From the NCBI GenBank assembly GCA_003389385.1, contig QQVM01000004.1, forward strand, positions 124,001-188,000: 64,000 nt of DNA, read 5' to 3'. Of this stretch, positions 17,942-26,226 are shown in pieces. Made by a program: the position numbers and the translations under genes. Source of the DNA: Bacteroidota bacterium (GTDB lineage: Bacteria > Bacteroidota > Bacteroidia > AKYH767-A > 2013-40CM-41-45). The notes beneath the pieces are model-generated. The model saw nothing but the letters and a program-made list of their open reading frames with translations. It made no database searches and was not told where the DNA came from. The first letter of the stretch is position 1. Every line of letters begins with the position of its first letter.

Positions 17942-19090
17942 ATGAATATTTATACTCAGAAACAACGTTGGAAAATTCTTTTGCTGATTGCGGCAATCCT
18001 CATTGGCGCGGCCTCGCTTTTCTATACCGGTAAACTGGTAAAACGGCTTGCGGAAGAGGAATATAAAAAGATCCAACTTTGGGCCGAAGCCACCAAACGC
18101 TTGTCAGATGTGACCGAAATGAATTCGGACATCAATTTCCTTTCCACTGTAATATCAAACAATACAACCATTCCGGTAATTTGGGCTGATCATGATTTTC
18201 GGGTGATCTCATACCGTAATCTGGATTCTGTAAAAGCGCTTAAGCCCGGATACCTGGAAGCTCAGGTGGAGCTGATGAAAGAAAGCAATGAGCCGATAGA
18301 AATAAGAATAGGTGATGACCTCGTTCAGTATATTCTGTATAAAGATTCAGAATTGCTCATACGCTTGCGTTATTATCCTTACTTCCAGCTTGCAGTCATA
18401 GCACTCTTTTTACTTGTTTCATACCTCGCCTTCAGCAGTTCAAGAAAAGCAGAACAGAACCAGGTTTGGGTCGGAATGGCAAAGGAAACTGCTCACCAGT
18501 TAGGAACTCCTTTGTCTTCGCTTGTTGCATGGCTTGAGATTTTAAAAATGAAAGGAACGAACCCGGATTATATCGATGAAATTCGCAAGGATCTTGAAAG
18601 GCTGCAAACAATAACAGACAGATTTTCCAAAATTGGTTCTGCGCCTTCACTCAGCAGGGAAAATGTCATGCACGTTATGCAACATTCTGTGAACTATATC
18701 AGGACGAGAACTTCTGAAAAAGTTATATTTAATGTTGCAGGTCCCTCGCATGAAATTCTTGTTCCAATGAATGTTCCTCTATTCGAATGGGTGATTGAGA
18801 ATATTCTTAAAAATGCGTTGGATGCAATGAGTGGTTCCGGCCAAATCGATGTGCAGATAACCGATCAGCAGCAATTTGCTTACATCGATATTGCAGATAG
18901 CGGTAAAGGTATCCCCAAGGCTGCTCACAAAACTATTTTCAAGCCGGGATATACTACAAAAAACCGCGGCTGGGGACTGGGACTTTCTTTGAGTAAACGA
19001 ATAATCGAAGAATATCACGGAGGACAGATTTTTGTCAAGCATTCTGACAATGCTAAGGGTACAACCTTCAGAATAGTATTGAATAAATAA
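17942..19090 (+). CDS. Sensor histidine kinase (orphan)
   Basis: A membrane-bound kinase of 382 residues. Two membrane helices (about 12-30 and 148-164) flank a ~115-residue sensor domain. The dimerisation/phosphoacceptor box is AKETAHQLGTPLSSL with His 185, a variant common in Bacteroidota. The ATP-binding domain shows the N box (NILKNALDAM), G1 (DIADSGKGIP) and G2 (GWGLGLSLSKRIIEEYHGG). There is no receiver domain and no response-regulator gene beside it, so its partner is elsewhere. The signal is unknown. Confidence 0.88.
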   Translation: MNIYTQKQRWKILLLIAAILIGAASLFYTGKLVKRLAEEEYKKIQLWAEATKRLSDVTEMNSDINFLSTVISNNTTIPVIWADHDFRVISYRNLDSVKALKPGYLEAQVELMKESNEPIEIRIGDDLVQYILYKDSELLIRLRYYPYFQLAVIALFLLVSYLAFSSSRKAEQNQVWVGMAKETAHQLGTPLSSLVAWLEILKMKGTNPDYIDEIRKDLERLQTITDRFSKIGSAPSLSRENVMHVMQHSVNYIRTRTSEKVIFNVAGPSHEILVPMNVPLFEWVIENILKNALDAMSGSGQIDVQITDQQQFAYIDIADSGKGIPKAAHKTIFKPGYTTKNRGWGLGLSLSKRIIEEYHGGQIFVKHSDNAKGTTFRIVLNK

Positions 19091-19118
19091 GCTCTCAGGC
19101 TTTTCCCTGCTGAATTCG

Positions 19119-19126
19119 TAAATTTG
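19119..19126 (+). promoter_or_regulatory. Putative -7 element upstream of hemW (TAAATTTG)
   Basis: Matches TAnnTTTG, about 70 bases before the hemW start codon. Confidence 0.3.
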
Positions 19127-19196
19127 CAATCCAGTTCAGTCTTTCTAAAAGTCCTTTTGTAATTCTATAAATACAAAAAAGACTGATATTGCTCGA

Positions 19197-20324
19197 ATGG
19201 CAGGCTTATATATCCATATTCCTTTTTGCAGGCAGGCATGCCACTATTGCGATTTTCATTTTTCTACTACCCTTGGTACGCGTGGAGAAATGGCAGATGC
19301 CATAGTAAAAGAACTTGTCCTTAGAAAAGATTATCTGGAGCAGGAAAAAATTGAGACCGTTTATTTTGGTGGTGGAACTCCTTCCTTGCTTGATGAAACA
19401 GAGCTGAATAAAATTATGTCTGCAGTATATAAGAACTTTGATGTTTCCAAAGATTCTGAAATCACTCTGGAGGCGAATCCGGATGATCTCACAGAACAGA
19501 AAATTATAAATCTTCACAAGTCAGGAGTGAACAGGCTAAGCATAGGAATACAAAGTTTTCTGGAAGAAGATCTGGTTTTCATGAACAGAAGCCACAACGC
19601 TGCGCAAGCAATTGATTCTGTAAAAGCCTCACAGGACAAGGGGTTTGAAAACATCAGCATTGATCTTATTTACGGAATCCCTGGCCGGTCTGAATCTGAC
19701 TGGAAGCTAAACTTAAATACAGCTTTTGAATTAAACGTACCGCATTTGTCCTGCTATGCCTTAACTGTGGAAAAGGGAACTGCGCTGGCTCATATGATTG
19801 CAAAAAATAAAACTGCTTCCCCGGATGATGAACAGCAGTCAGAACAGTTTCATGTATTGATGCATGAAGCCCGCACAGCCGGATTTGAGCATTACGAAAT
19901 CAGCAATTTCGCCAAAGCCGGATTCCGGTCAAGGCACAACAGCTTGTATTGGTCGGGGAAAAAGTATTTGGGAATAGGGCCCTCTGCCCATTCATACAAT
20001 CTTTCGAGCAGACAATGGAATGTCTCTTCAAATCAGCAATACATCAGAAGCCTGAAAAATTCAGAGCTACCTGCAGAAATTGAATTGCTGGATGACAAAA
20101 CTAAATTCAATGAGTTCGTTTTGACAAGAATCAGAACGATTGAAGGAATCAACTTAAAAGATGTAGAGCTTGCTCATGGAAAGCAAAGAGCAGAATTTCT
20201 GATGAAAAGTGTGAATGATTATCCTGTGAAAGAGCATCTTTCGCTACATGAAAACATCATTAAACTTTCCGATGAGGGTAAATTTTTCGCAGACAGGATT
20301 GCAGCGGACTTATTCCAGGACTGA
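19197..20324 (+). CDS. hemW: Radical SAM family heme chaperone HemW
   Basis: A protein of 375 residues. The radical SAM [4Fe-4S] motif lies at the very N-terminus: Cys 11, Cys 15 and Cys 18 in FCRQACHYCDF, with the HIPFC lead typical of HemN/HemW. YFGGGTPS and NRLSIGIQSF follow, as expected. The protein is shorter than true HemN (~455 residues) and lacks its N-terminal extension, which marks it as HemW, a heme-transfer protein. Its 3' end overlaps the convergent rsmI gene by 15 bases. Confidence 0.9.
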   Translation: MAGLYIHIPFCRQACHYCDFHFSTTLGTRGEMADAIVKELVLRKDYLEQEKIETVYFGGGTPSLLDETELNKIMSAVYKNFDVSKDSEITLEANPDDLTEQKIINLHKSGVNRLSIGIQSFLEEDLVFMNRSHNAAQAIDSVKASQDKGFENISIDLIYGIPGRSESDWKLNLNTAFELNVPHLSCYALTVEKGTALAHMIAKNKTASPDDEQQSEQFHVLMHEARTAGFEHYEISNFAKAGFRSRHNSLYWSGKKYLGIGPSAHSYNLSSRQWNVSSNQQYIRSLKNSELPAEIELLDDKTKFNEFVLTRIRTIEGINLKDVELAHGKQRAEFLMKSVNDYPVKEHLSLHENIIKLSDEGKFFADRIAADLFQD

Positions 20325-21005
20325 ATTTTCTTTTTCAGTTTTCCCTGCTATAACAATTACAATTTCTCCTTTGACTGTCTTGCTGGAAAAATGCTTAACG
20401 CAGGCAGCAAGTGATCCCCTGAAATTTTCTTCGTGTATTTTGCTTAGCTCCCTGGAAACGCTTGCCTGTCTGTCCGCGCCAAATGCTTCCGCAAATTGTT
20501 CCAGCGCTTTCACGAGTCGGAAAGGTGATTCGTAAAAGATCATTGTACGTTGCTCATCCTTCAGGTTTTCTATTCTTGAATGTCTTCCCTTCTTTTGAGG
20601 AAGAAATCCTTCGAAGCAAAATCTGTCTGAAGGCAAACCGGAATTTATCAAAGCTGGTACAAAAGCAGTCGGACCGGGAAGTGTTTCTACTTTGATATCA
20701 TTACGAATGCATTCTCTCACCACTAAAAATCCGGGATCTGAAATTCCGGGTGTGCCCGCATCGCTGATCAGTGCGATGTTTTCGCCTGATGCGATTCTGC
20801 TCACAATGTCCTCCAAGACCTTGTGTTCATTGTGAGCATGGTATGATTTCATGGGCTTGCTGATGCCGAGATGCTTCAGCAACTTGCTGCTGGTGCGGGT
20901 ATCTTCGGCAAGTATGAGGTCTGCTTCTTTCAAAGCTCTGATTGACCTGAGTGTAATGTCTTCCAGATTTCCGACAGGGGTGGGAACCAGAGTCAGCTGT
21001 GCCAT
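20310..21005 (-). CDS. rsmI: 16S rRNA (cytidine(1402)-2'-O)-methyltransferase
   Basis: A tetrapyrrole-methylase-fold enzyme of 231 residues. It begins with LVPTPVGNLEDITLRSI, the RsmI signature, followed by AEDTRTSSKLLKHLGI, SDAGTPGISDPGF and GPTAFVPALINSGLPSDRF. It methylates the 2'-O of C1402 in 16S rRNA. It lacks the ~50-residue C-terminal extension of E. coli RsmI, which is usual in Bacteroidota. It may share a transcript with the hypothetical gene 6 bases upstream. Confidence 0.93.
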   Translation of the reverse strand: MAQLTLVPTPVGNLEDITLRSIRALKEADLILAEDTRTSSKLLKHLGISKPMKSYHAHNEHKVLEDIVSRIASGENIALISDAGTPGISDPGFLVVRECIRNDIKVETLPGPTAFVPALINSGLPSDRFCFEGFLPQKKGRHSRIENLKDEQRTMIFYESPFRLVKALEQFAEAFGADRQASVSRELSKIHEENFRGSLAACVKHFSSKTVKGEIVIVIAGKTEKENSVLE

Positions 21006-21011
21006 TTTTTA

Positions 21012-21806
21012 TTAGGCAGAATAACGTCTTTCCACAAACTCCAGAAATTTGTGTGCCGGGCCGCTGGCCGTTTCCCATTCATAGCGTCCTGCTATTTCAG
21101 ACTCGATGTACTTGCGTGCCTCTTCTGCGGATGAGCTGTTGTTAAGTTTCTCTATAGCCTGGTTATATGAAACTGCATCTCCGGCGAATAGCTGGTTGAT
21201 GAATAAAAACTTTTCATTGATGCCGATTGATGATTTCAGATCAATTATTGGCTTGTGAGAGTGCCTGTCTGCAATATTTTGGGAGCTGCTTGCGCTGGCA
21301 ATTCTTTTTCCGTGAGTTTCTTTTTCTGAAAACTTCCCTGCCAGTGTGGGTAAATCTTCAAACTTTTCATGTAAATCACTTACATGCTTTTTAGGCTTCG
21401 TCTGCATAACAGGCGAAGCCGCACTTGCTGCATTCATCGCTGCTTCAACCATCAGACGATCCATAGTAACTGGTTCCTGTTTTTTTTCAACGTTGACAGG
21501 AATCTCAGGCTGGGCAGAGATGTGTTCAACCGGTCCGGGTACCACCGAGTTGAGATGCAAATCGCTTGTTTTTACTGGAGCTGATGCGAATTGTTCGCTG
21601 GGTATCTGGGACATTTCTTCCAGCAATTTCAGTGCATTCGCCTGTTGTAATTGCAATGAGGCTTGAAATAATGTCCGGATGTTTTGATTGAACTTGGAAA
21701 GTTCCTGCTCTGGAAGGCTGCCGCTTTTTCCGGTGAATGTTTTGTGTTGTGCCTGAAGCATTTCAAGCACTTGTCCGCATTCATGAATTAATTTTTGTAA
21801 TTCCAT
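21012..21806 (-). CDS. Conserved hypothetical protein
   Basis: A protein of 264 residues with no signal peptide or membrane segment. Residues 1-70 are a Gln/Leu-rich coiled coil (LQKLIHECGQVLEMLQAQ); residues ~75-185 are low-complexity and probably disordered; the C-terminal ~80 residues form a compact domain beginning at IIDLKSSIGINEKFLFIN and ending KFLEFVERRYSA. That C-terminal layout is one I associate with uncharacterised Bacteroidota proteins, but I cannot name it. It lies 6 bases upstream of rsmI. Function not assigned. Confidence 0.6.
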   Translation of the reverse strand: MELQKLIHECGQVLEMLQAQHKTFTGKSGSLPEQELSKFNQNIRTLFQASLQLQQANALKLLEEMSQIPSEQFASAPVKTSDLHLNSVVPGPVEHISAQPEIPVNVEKKQEPVTMDRLMVEAAMNAASAASPVMQTKPKKHVSDLHEKFEDLPTLAGKFSEKETHGKRIASASSSQNIADRHSHKPIIDLKSSIGINEKFLFINQLFAGDAVSYNQAIEKLNNSSSAEEARKYIESEIAGRYEWETASGPAHKFLEFVERRYSA

Positions 21807-22049
21807 TGTTTTGAATATCTATCAGAATAAAGTTCGCCAATTATGCGCTCTCCTGGCCTGATTTATAAGCCGATTAATCAACCGGGCTATGAACAATTTC
21901 ATAAACGCCTGGTCCGCACTGATATTTTATGAATAAAGAATTTCAACCTGTTTTCCACCGAAATTGTTTCATGCAGCTCTCCTTATATTCTGCTTATTCT
22001 TGGTCATTTGACCGGAATGGAGTAGGTTTGCCCATTCAATTTACCGGAA

Positions 22050-22634
22050 ATGTTTCTTGAAAATTTAAAACCAGCCGATTTGCACAAAGGCCATGTGGAG
22101 GTCATTTGTGGCTCAATGTTTTCCGGTAAAACGGAAGAGCTCATCAGACGGCTCAAGCGTGCTAAAATAGCAAAACAGAAGGTGGAAATTTTCAAGCCCC
22201 GGCTTGATACTCGGTATGACGAAGTGAACGTAGTCTCTCATGATGCCACTTCAATTCATTCCACTCCGGTGGATTCATCGTCTCAAATTTTATTGCTTGC
22301 AAATGATGTGGAAGTTGTTGGTGTGGATGAAGCTCAGTTTTTTGATGAAGAGCTTCCTTCTGTTGCACAAAAACTGGCTAACAGAGGTATCAGAGTGATC
22401 GTGGCTGGATTGGATATGGACTATCTCGGACAACCTTTCGGTCCAATCCCGCAGATGCTTGCTATTGCCGAGTATGTGACCAAGGTGCATGCCATTTGTA
22501 TGCACTGTGGTAATCTGGCAAATTATTCCCACCGGACTGTTACAGGCGATTCAAGGATATTGCTGGGTGAACAGGAGAGCTACATTCCTCTTTGCAGAGC
22601 CTGCTTCAATAAAGCGCGTAAGCAAAATTTCTAA
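22050..22634 (+). CDS. tdk: Thymidine kinase
   Basis: A type II thymidine kinase of 194 residues, which salvages thymidine to dTMP. Walker A is [10 protein letters not shown] (residues 21-30), the catalytic Glu sits in GVDEAQFF (Glu 94), and the structural zinc is bound by Cys 150, Cys 153, Cys 182 and Cys 185 (CMHC and CRAC). The 243-base gap before it (21807-22049) holds divergent promoter space and no other recognisable feature. Its stop codon shares one base with the next start (TAATG), so it is translationally linked to murF-alr. Confidence 0.94.
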   Translation: MFLENLKPADLHKGHVEVICGSMFSGKTEELIRRLKRAKIAKQKVEIFKPRLDTRYDEVNVVSHDATSIHSTPVDSSSQILLLANDVEVVGVDEAQFFDEELPSVAQKLANRGIRVIVAGLDMDYLGQPFGPIPQMLAIAEYVTKVHAICMHCGNLANYSHRTVTGDSRILLGEQESYIPLCRACFNKARKQNF

Positions 22635-25129
22635 TGGGTGCAGATATGGATATGCAGTCATATTCGGTCAATGAAATTGCCGGAATTCTTAATGCAGAAC
22701 TGATAAACAGAGATCCCGGGCATTCTAAGGTGATTGAATTGCTTACGGATAGCCGCAAGCTTATTCATGCGGAAACTTCGCTCTTTTTTGCCATAAGCGG
22801 GGACAGGAATGACGGTCACAAATTCATCGAAAAGCTGTTTGAACAGGGAGTAAGAAATTTTGTGATCAGCGTTCGCGGTTCATATTCTGAGAAGCTGCCT
22901 GCAAATTTCCTTTGTGTTAATGACACTCTCGAAGCTTTGCAAAAACTTGGGGCATACCATCGTAAAAGATTTAACATTCCTGTGATAGGAATCACAGGCA
23001 GTAATGGTAAAACGATCGTAAAAGAATGGTTGTACCAATTGCTCAGGCCTGACTTTAATATTGTTCGTAGTCCGAGAAGTTTCAACTCTCAGACCGGTGT
23101 TCCGCTTTCTGTCTGGCAAATGAACAATGAGCATCAGCTTGCAGTGATAGAAGCAGGAATTTCCATGCCGGGTGAAATGAAAAAATTGGAAGAAATCGTA
23201 AAGCCTTCAATAGGCATTTTCACCAACATTGGCTCTGCGCATGATGAGAATTTTGATAACATCGTGCAGAAGGTCGAAGAAAAAATGTGTTTGTTTTCAG
23301 AAGTGTCTACGCTCATTTACAGCAAGGATTACCCGGAGATTCATGCTGCTGTCGAAAGCCTGCAACTAATACATCCCGGACTGAAAACCTTCGCATGGTC
23401 GCGCAAGGGCCCGGCTGACCTGCAGATTGGCCGTGTCACAAAACGTGAAGATGAATGCGAAATACAGGCTGTATACAAGAACTCATTCAGGAACATAACA
23501 ATCCCTTTTCTCGATGATGCATCAGTCGAAAATTCAATCAGCTGCTGGTGTCTTATGCTCATGATGGAAATAGAGGACGAGGTGATAGCCGACAGGATGC
23601 TTTATTTAAGTCCTGTTGCCATGCGCCTGGAAATGAAAAATGGGATCAACAATTGTTCCGTGATCAATGATAGTTATAACTCTGACATTGGCTCACTTCG
23701 AGTTGCTCTTGATTTTTTAAACCAGCAGAAGCAACATGATGTCAGAACAGTCATTCTCTCCGACATTCTTCAGAGTGGAAAGAACGAAAGTGCCCTCTAT
23801 ACTGAAGTGGCCGGCCTGCTCAAAGCAAAAAATGTAGATAAACTTATCGGCATAGGCGAAGCTATTAGCAGGCAAGGGCATTTGTTTGATCTCAATAAGT
23901 CATTCTACAAAGGCACAGATGAGTTTCTTAAAGACGTTTCTGCTCCTGGATTTCGCGATGAAACTATTCTCATTAAAGGTGCACGTCCTTTTGGATTCGA
24001 GAAAATCAGCAAATTTCTTCAGCAGAAAGCGCATGAGACTACACTTGAGATTAACCTCAATGCGCTTGTCCACAATCTGAATTTTTACCGATCACGACTC
24101 CGGGCGGGAACTAAGATCATGGCAATGGTGAAAGCTGCATCTTACGGCAGCGGAAGTTTTGAAATAGCAAATACTCTTCAGTTTCATCATGTCGATTACC
24201 TTGCGGTTGCGTATACCGATGAAGGTGTGGAACTGCGAAAAGCCGGAATCTCCATGCCTGTCATGGTAATGAACCCTGAAATACAGAGCCTCGAATCATT
24301 CCTGAAATACAACCTGCAACCAGAGATTTACAATTTCCGGCTCCTGGGTCAGTATTGTGACGAACTCAACTCGCAAGGAAAAGGCGAACTCAGGCTTCAT
24401 CTCAAACTTGATACAGGCATGCATCGGCTTGGATTTGAAGAGCCTGAAATCAATCAGCTTATTGTCAGGCTTAAAAACAACAGGTTCATACGTGTCGAAT
24501 CAGTGTTTACTCATCTGGCAGCGAGCGATGAAGCTGAACATGATGGATTCACCAGAATTCAGATCGATCGTTTTAAAAGAATGAGTGATGTGATATGCTC
24601 CTCATTTGATTATCCTGTTCTCAGGCATGTGTTGAATTCATCCGGTATACTTCGCTTCAACGAAGCACAGTTCGACATGGTCAGACTTGGCATCGGGTTG
24701 TACGGCGTATCATCTTCTCAATCTGAACAAACGCATCTCGACCAGGTTGCCACCCTTCGCACGACGATCTCACAAATCAAACATGTAAATGCAAACGAAA
24801 CTGTTGGCTATAGCCGGATGGGAAAGCTGAAACGTGATTCGATCATCGCTACAGTTGCAGTGGGTTATGCTGATGGAATTGATCGCAGACTGGGCAATGG
24901 TACAGGCAAAATGCTGGTTAACGGAAAACTTGCTCCTGTAGTCGGAAATGTTTGCATGGATATGACTATGCTGGATATCACCGACATTCCTGCGAGGGAA
25001 GGGGATGAGGTGCTGGTTTTCGGAACGGAGCTTCCTGTGACGGAGATGGCGAAAGCATTGGGAACGATTCCCTATGAAGTGCTTTCAAGAATCAGCCAGC
25101 GTGTGAAGCGCGTCTATTTTCAGGAATAA
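22634..25129 (+). CDS. murF-alr: Bifunctional UDP-N-acetylmuramoyl-tripeptide:D-Ala-D-Ala ligase / alanine racemase
   Basis: A fusion of two peptidoglycan enzymes, 831 residues. The N-terminal ~450 residues are a MurF ligase (ATP loop GITGSNGKT at ~119-127, later NDSYNSDIGS), which adds D-Ala-D-Ala to the UDP-muramyl-tripeptide. The C-terminal ~370 residues are a PLP-dependent alanine racemase: LEINLNALVHNL, the PLP lysine Lys 500 in MVKAASYGSG, and the catalytic tyrosine Tyr 726 in ETVGYSRMG. The fusion is known in Bacteroidota. The start at 22634 overlaps the tdk stop; an ATG at 22646 is an alternative. Confidence 0.92.
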   Translation: MGADMDMQSYSVNEIAGILNAELINRDPGHSKVIELLTDSRKLIHAETSLFFAISGDRNDGHKFIEKLFEQGVRNFVISVRGSYSEKLPANFLCVNDTLEALQKLGAYHRKRFNIPVIGITGSNGKTIVKEWLYQLLRPDFNIVRSPRSFNSQTGVPLSVWQMNNEHQLAVIEAGISMPGEMKKLEEIVKPSIGIFTNIGSAHDENFDNIVQKVEEKMCLFSEVSTLIYSKDYPEIHAAVESLQLIHPGLKTFAWSRKGPADLQIGRVTKREDECEIQAVYKNSFRNITIPFLDDASVENSISCWCLMLMMEIEDEVIADRMLYLSPVAMRLEMKNGINNCSVINDSYNSDIGSLRVALDFLNQQKQHDVRTVILSDILQSGKNESALYTEVAGLLKAKNVDKLIGIGEAISRQGHLFDLNKSFYKGTDEFLKDVSAPGFRDETILIKGARPFGFEKISKFLQQKAHETTLEINLNALVHNLNFYRSRLRAGTKIMAMVKAASYGSGSFEIANTLQFHHVDYLAVAYTDEGVELRKAGISMPVMVMNPEIQSLESFLKYNLQPEIYNFRLLGQYCDELNSQGKGELRLHLKLDTGMHRLGFEEPEINQLIVRLKNNRFIRVESVFTHLAASDEAEHDGFTRIQIDRFKRMSDVICSSFDYPVLRHVLNSSGILRFNEAQFDMVRLGIGLYGVSSSQSEQTHLDQVATLRTTISQIKHVNANETVGYSRMGKLKRDSIIATVAVGYADGIDRRLGNGTGKMLVNGKLAPVVGNVCMDMTMLDITDIPAREGDEVLVFGTELPVTEMAKALGTIPYEVLSRISQRVKRVYFQE

Positions 25130-25155
25130 AAATTTAAGGAAAAGTAATATTCAGA

Positions 25156-26202
25156 TTACAAGAATCTCGGCATCTTGTTAAACTGCTTTTCTCTCTGTCC
25201 CCTTTTTACAGGGGCTATGTAAGAAATGTTCAACTCAAATGCATTGGCACTGCCTCCAAGCCTTGAAAGATTGGAAGCGTTGAAGTCGTAACTCAAACCA
25301 AGTCCAAGGGTGTTGTATTCAAATCTCGCAGATAAAATTCCTGCATCGTTTATCCTGTAAAATCCTCCCAGATAAAAATAAGCCTCTTTCCTGAAATTAG
25401 TGTACCTCGACTTGAACTGAACTTTGTTTTTAATGTATCCGCCCAGCATCGTTTCGGTTTGCTTGCCTTGCATCAACACCATGAACCTGGGGTCAATCCA
25501 GGAGGTTTTGTCTTTATTCAGAACGAAGTCTCCTCCTCCATGCACAGTGATTTTCCTGCGCAAAGGAGCATCCGATTCTGTAAAAAAGCTAACATTCGGA
25601 CTTCCTATGTGCGAAAGACTTGCACCGGCACTGAAAGTGTTGTCTCCATCTGGAACATAATAGTATAATACTCCTGCATTTAAATCAAGGTATGAGAACT
25701 GCTGCAACTGAATTGATTCAAATGAGTTCAGGCTGGGATCAAAATCATCTCCGTTCCATTGCGAATCCCAAGTTGTTTTAGTCAGATCCAGAGCGAACTG
25801 GTTCAATCCTCCCTGGAAACCCACGGAAAAAAAATGATCACCAACACCGTCCATCGCTGCTGTGAAACTGAGTGAACCCTGGAGTACGGTATGTTTAAAT
25901 CCCGAAGTGCCTGCTTTATCCTGGTACAACAAAAGTCCTGCACCAAAAAAATTAGTTCCCAAATTTCCTTTGCCGACCGGAGCGTCAGCGGAAAAATGTA
26001 TCGTGGAATATCCTTTTCCCAGGCCCGTCCATTGTGACCTGTAAGAATTAGAGATTCGTGCCACTCCGTCAAATACTCCTGTCATCGCAGGGTTTATCTG
26101 AAGCGGTGTTGCGTAAAACTGACTGAAGTGCACATCCTGAGAGTAAGATTTACCTGAGATAATGATCCCAATCAAACTCAGGAGTATTATTGTCTTTTTC
26201 AT
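25156..26202 (-). CDS. PorP/SprF family T9SS outer-membrane protein
   Basis: A beta-barrel outer-membrane protein of 348 residues with a signal peptide (MKKTIILLSLIGIIISG, cleavage near SYSQD). It shows the PorP/SprF opening QDVHFSQFYATPLQINPAMTG and then YRSQWTGLGKGYSTIHFS, with the C-terminal LSYDFNASNLS strand. Members are barrels paired with specific T9SS/gliding cargo, as SprF is with SprB. The cargo-like PKD protein lies 24 bases upstream on the same strand, and the two are almost surely co-transcribed. Confidence 0.92.
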   Translation of the reverse strand: MKKTIILLSLIGIIISGKSYSQDVHFSQFYATPLQINPAMTGVFDGVARISNSYRSQWTGLGKGYSTIHFSADAPVGKGNLGTNFFGAGLLLYQDKAGTSGFKHTVLQGSLSFTAAMDGVGDHFFSVGFQGGLNQFALDLTKTTWDSQWNGDDFDPSLNSFESIQLQQFSYLDLNAGVLYYYVPDGDNTFSAGASLSHIGSPNVSFFTESDAPLRRKITVHGGGDFVLNKDKTSWIDPRFMVLMQGKQTETMLGGYIKNKVQFKSRYTNFRKEAYFYLGGFYRINDAGILSARFEYNTLGLGLSYDFNASNLSRLGGSANAFELNISYIAPVKRGQREKQFNKMPRFL

Positions 26203-26226
26203 AGTTCCTGTTTCAATTGCCTGTAA

